A DNA stretch of 64,000 nt from Epichloe hybrida. Its lineage: Eukaryota > Ascomycota > Sordariomycetes > Hypocreales > Clavicipitaceae. The position numbers and the translations under genes are program-made. Of this stretch, positions 60,071 through 64,000 are shown one piece after another. Below the pieces are notes generated by a model. It was not told the origin of the DNA, did not search any database, and saw only the letters and a list, made by a program, of their open reading frames with translations. Each line of letters opens with the position of its first letter. Within the stretch, counting starts at the first letter, position 1. The stretch covers positions 292,146 to 356,145 of the forward strand of contig JAFEKR010000044.1 in the NCBI GenBank assembly GCA_019022495.1, in the 5' to 3' direction.

Positions 60071-61195
60071 TGCTGCTTGCTGTATGTCAAGACGAGACGA
60101 GGGACTTTTTTTGAATGTAGAAGTAAGAAGCAAGCACAGATTTGCTGCTTCGGAATGAGGCTTCCAGAGATGTGTGCAAGAAGAGGAGAAAAAAAAATGA
60201 ATTGAAATGGGCGTTGGGATATTACGTCTTGATGTGATTACGACGAAGAGGAAAGTAATGCCACGCAACATGTGGTATGTGATGGAAACCAGGTTCCCGT
60301 GCTCCGAGTGGTGGAGACGGCACCAGGACTCTCTCGAGAGAAGACTTGGATATTACCTACGGATAGAATTTTGCGTTGAAACCGAAGATAGAGCAGAGAT
60401 TGAACTTGCACACACTTAGCAACCTTGTCGTAGCAGAGGAGATATACGCACGCACGCACCGGGATGAGGGATGTTATCAAAATCCTTTCGTTGGCACAAA
60501 TGGGTCGTATCATAATGTCATGTATTTAACCAAAATACGACACCCCGTTAAGCCTTGTACTGTATGTATGTAATACGGTACATGTATACACGCGCAGGCG
60601 CACAGCGGCACAACCCCACGATATTGACTCGGTGCTTCCGATGATGATCTCATGCCCGCCATTCGTCATGTTGGACAGGGCATATCGGACGCACAACCTT
60701 GCTTACGCGTGAGGGTACGATGAAAAGCTGAATAGAGTTCATGTCTGGTTGCAAACCCCAGGGCCCAACCCAACGTGTCGTGTCGTGCCGTGCCGTGCCG
60801 TGCTTCATTCGAAAATAGAAAGAGCCTGACGTGGTGGTGGCGGGGGTGATGAGCATTATGTTTTAGGCCCTGCTCCGACTCCTGCATGTAACGGTTGATA
60901 AGTTCGTAACACAGTAGTCGATAATCCGTAAATTACATATAATACAGCAGCTTCCTTGTGCGTGAGACCCAATTGCCTTTTGCCTTTTGCTTCGGGGCTT
61001 CCTTGCTGGCTGAGCTGGCTGAGCTGGTGAGCTGGTCGGGCCGCGATTCTGGGCCCCGGCCAGACGCTCCAATCAACCGCGCTGGCTGGGACTCCACAGC
61101 GGGCTTTGGAGGGGTTTTTGCGATCCTGTGCAGCCTGTGCAGCACCATGACCAACTGTCAGGTAGGGGTGTAGATAGATGATGAAAAGTGTTCAA
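60071..61195. other. Gene-free 3' flank of MET3
   Basis: About 1.1 kb. TACATGTATACA at 60580-60591, a CGTGCCGTGCCGTGC repeat at 60786-60800 and a GGCTGAGCTGGCTGAGCTGG repeat at 61010-61033. ORFs are short and without features. The AT-rich border starts near 61195. Confidence 0.45.
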
Positions 61196-62420
61196 TTTGA
61201 TTAATCAGAGGTGCAGACGGCAGCTAACTTTTGTACCTAAAGGGTACACAGTGCGCTATAGTAATAACTAGTCTACGGAGGTACTTTTAATACATTCATC
61301 TCCACCGATATCTCATCCTAGTTAATACGCGCCCCTCGCCTACACATTTAATACTTTAGGGAGCTCTTCCTAATATACCCCCCATAGCTAAGATAACTAT
61401 TAAAGCTAATAATCTAAGGTATAGGAAGAGATTATAAATAATCTCTAGTGTTATAATTAGGTAGGAATCTCCCTTATACTAATTCTATAGCAGAAGTCCC
61501 TATATATTTAACCTAATAAAGGCTTTATAAAGCTATCTATAGGCATCTTAGAGGTCTTTATCTAATTTACCTTAATATTACCTATTATATACTACTCTTA
61601 AATCCATATCTAATTTATATTAAGGTACTTAAGGCTAGTTTAAAGCCTTCCTTCTATATATTTAGTAATCTAGATTATCTACTTATTATTACACTAGATA
61701 ATTAAGAGTAGCAGCACGCGTATATTAATATTACAAAGCAGCCTACCAAGAGAGATATGCTCTTTTATACTATAATTCAGGGCAAAGAGCTCTACTTCTA
61801 AGTCTTAGGATTATTACTAAGTAAAGCATCTATACTAGAAAACAATATATTAAAGCTATCTACACCTAAATATCATAAGCAAAATTTCTTTGTGTTCTAA
61901 GCATATAATAGAGCACCCTATGCTAGCTTAATATACTTTACTAACGGATTTATTATAAAAGAAGCTAGCTTTAAAGCTATAAACACTGTATTAGGTCTTC
62001 TAATAATACAAAGGTACACTAAAGAGCCTATAATCGCTCTGTAATAGCTGATTTCTTTATCTAAAGCTTTATTATTATTTAGGTAGATTATAGCTATTAG
62101 GAGAGAAGCTACAATTAAGCTCTTTAACTTATTATTAATAATATTAGGAATGAACTTCTAAGTAATCTTTCGAATGTATAATTCCTATAATAACTATATC
62201 TCTTTAGTTTCGTGATTTCTAATGATTTTAATACCTAGGAACCACTTTAATTTACCTTAGTCCTTAACATCTAGGCTATTTATTAATTACTTATATAATT
62301 CTTCGAATTCTACTTTAGATCTATTAGGGTAAAGCACTATAACGTTATCTACGTAGAAAAATAGGATAAAATCATCCTTTATAAAGATATATAGGTTTTC
62401 TTTCCCTTAGATAAAGCTAA
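61196..62420 (-). mobile_element. RIP-degraded copia pol fragment (minus strand)
   Basis: On the minus strand, an RT core is readable through stops: FYVDNVIVLYPNRSKVEFEE (62344-62355 codes YVDN, normally YVDD), then WFLGIKIIRNHETKEI and the RNase H region (SYYRAIIGSLVYLCIIRRPN). These fit fungal Ty1/copia. The element is truncated: an LTR of a + element begins at 62421. LTRs of this copy are not identified. Non-functional. Confidence 0.75.
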
Positions 62421-64000
62421 TGTGAGGCCCTACTCATAACACTAGCGCGCCAGCGCACCACTAGGCGGGCGCACCACGCCCTAGGGCTAGGTCCATATAA
62501 CACTAGCAAGTCACTACCTATAAGTTAGCGACTTACACACATAACACACTTAGACCTAGTAAGCTTTAGTTAATATACAAACACCCCTATACCTCTTACC
62601 TAGCTATCCCTTTATTCTTATAATTCTAAAGCTTCTCCTACTAGCTACCTAAGAGTAATATAGGGGGGAGAATAACCTAATCCACTAGAACTATACCATA
62701 TATTACTTAGGATTAGCTAGATAATAGTAATACTATAGCTAGGGATATGCTATGTTCTATAACCCTATCTAAAGCTATACCCTTTACTATAGTAGTAAAA
62801 GAGGTAGTGGTTAGGGAGCAAATCACCTAGCTTAAGTAACTTAAGGAACTATAGGATTAAGAAAAGAAGCTTACTAACTTAATATAATCTTATAGAGAAC
62901 TAGTAAAAAGGGGCTAAAAGGATAGTTTATTCTTAAGCCTTAGTAGCTAAGAAGTTAAGGTCTGAAATATTATAAAACTCTAATACCTTATAAACCTGTA
63001 AAAGCATAAGATATAGCTTAATAACCTTAGCTATACCTTTAAGGGGGTAAAGAAGAAGTATTACTAGGATAACTAAAAGATCCTCTTTATACTTAACTAT
63101 ATGCATACAAACTATTAGGCTAGATAGGACTAATATGTTAAAGAATAACTAGCTAATAGTTAGGATTATCCTAAGGATAACTAGGACAAGTTCTAAGACT
63201 AGACCCTTATGCTACTTAAAGACTCTGTAAGTTATAATACATAAATAGCTACGTAGCTAGAAAATACAAAGTAAAAGGAGGGCTAGAGTCTTATTAAGTT
63301 TAGTATCTACTTAGATTTGCTAAAGAAACACCTAGAACAAGCTCTAGAAAAGACCTATACTTTTATATTCTTTATAAAATTACTTCCTAACTTATAAGAT
63401 TATATTAACCTATATACAAATATCACTAGTCTAACATAAGAAGATATTATATAACTTACCTAGTGATTTTAGGAGGTAATATTAAAGAATAAGCAAAAGC
63501 TAAATAATTTAGAAGAGAAGGGGCTATATAAGGCAGCTTAACACTAAAGACATGACTCCCTATAAGGGCATTAGCCAAATAAGGACCGAAGAGATAAGGA
63601 TAAGGATAAGGAAAAGACCCTAGCTACCTACCTAAATAATAATAGACTATAAGGAAGAAAATAGTGCTATAACTATAGTAATATAAAGCATTTCTTCTAT
63701 AATTATAATAAGCTAAGGAAAGACTAATAAGAAGGTTAGGAAAACTCCTAGAGGCAGAAGTAAAAGCCCTTACCTCTGCCCAGAGCTTTGTACTACACTA
63801 CACTACATACTACACTACACTACATACTACACTACACTACATACTACACTACACTACATACTACACTACACTACATACTACACTACAATGAAATTTTTCT
63901 ACTACATGTAGTATTTGTAGTATTTTGTAGTATTTGTAGTATTTTGAATTTTTTAATAATATAATAGCTTATACTAGCTTATACTAGCGTATAATAGCTT
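62421..64000 (+). mobile_element. LTR retroelement with gag relic, truncated by the window end
   Basis: TGTGAGGCCC at 62421 starts a GC-richer block (GCGCGCCAGCGCACC...) that looks like an LTR; its 3' end and the target duplication are not visible. Downstream a degenerate Gag reading frame ends in a zinc-knuckle-like sequence at 63665-63712 (CYNYSNIKHFFYNYNK, two Cys changed to Tyr, as G-to-A RIP would do to TGT). No ORF is intact. Confidence 0.6.
63791..63887. repeat. 17-bp tandem repeat (TACTACACTACACTACA)
   Basis: About 5.7 copies with starts at 63791, 63808, 63825, 63842, 63859 and 63876. It interrupts the degenerate gag sequence. Just downstream, CTACTACATGTAGTA (63899-63913) is a near-palindrome followed by TTTGTAGTATTT repeats (63913-63943), an inverted-looking version of the same TAC/GTA theme. 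Confidence 0.9.

Overview
The window is nuclear DNA from a filamentous ascomycete. Genes are dense and split by short introns (about 45-190 bp, GTRNGT donors, CTRAC/CTAAC branch sites), and several families are typical of Pezizomycotina (FunK1 kinase, DUF6604, Zn2Cys6 regulator, TRP-like flavin carrier). Both window ends carry AT-rich, stop-ridden transposon remains of the kind left by repeat-induced point mutation (RIP). A Sordariomycete, probably Hypocreales, is my inference; the sequence alone does not fix the genus.

Left border (1 to about 7.6 kb): a complete but RIP-degenerated Ty1/copia retrotransposon (233-7015, with both LTRs and a perfect 5-bp target duplication GGGAT) sits inside the integrase of an older gypsy-like element. 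Right border (about 61.2-64.0 kb): a minus-strand copia pol relic, cut at 62421 by another LTR element that runs off the window, plus a 17-bp satellite. No intact coding sequence remains in either border.

Gene-rich core (8.3-60.1 kb), 23 well-supported protein genes in order: CENP-T (+), SURF1/Shy1 (-), UBXN4-like UBX protein (+), CHCHD2/Mix17 (-), C1D/Rrp47 (-), Zn2Cys6 regulator (-), cytosolic-type isoleucyl-tRNA synthetase (+), Ohr/OsmC peroxidase (-), DUF6604 protein (+), FtsJ-fold methyltransferase (-), MFS transporter (-), CPSF6-like RRM protein (+), SET lysine methyltransferase (-), FunK1 kinase (-), COQ4 (+), PDCD5 (-), ketopantoate-reductase-like protein (-), DCAF11/LEC14B WD40 protein (-), Gdt1 cation transporter (+), a four-segment membrane protein (-), a TRP-like flavin carrier with a frameshift (-) and ATP sulfurylase MET3 (+), plus one doubtful small CxxC ORF. 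Exon boundaries were rebuilt by hand from splice signals, reading-frame phase and family conservation; all spliced lengths are multiples of three except the frameshifted one.

The core is not an operon or a biosynthetic cluster. It is mostly housekeeping, with several mitochondrial products (SURF1, Mix17, COQ4, Ohr and possibly the PanE-like protein). The parts most worth a second look are: the isoleucyl-tRNA synthetase, which has a 6-nt microexon in its catalytic signature, a divergent conserved block and a divergent Zn2Cys6 neighbour; a 135-bp near-perfect palindrome inside the FunK1 intron; a likely GC-AG intron; three stop-free introns whose length is a multiple of three; and the flavin-carrier frameshift.
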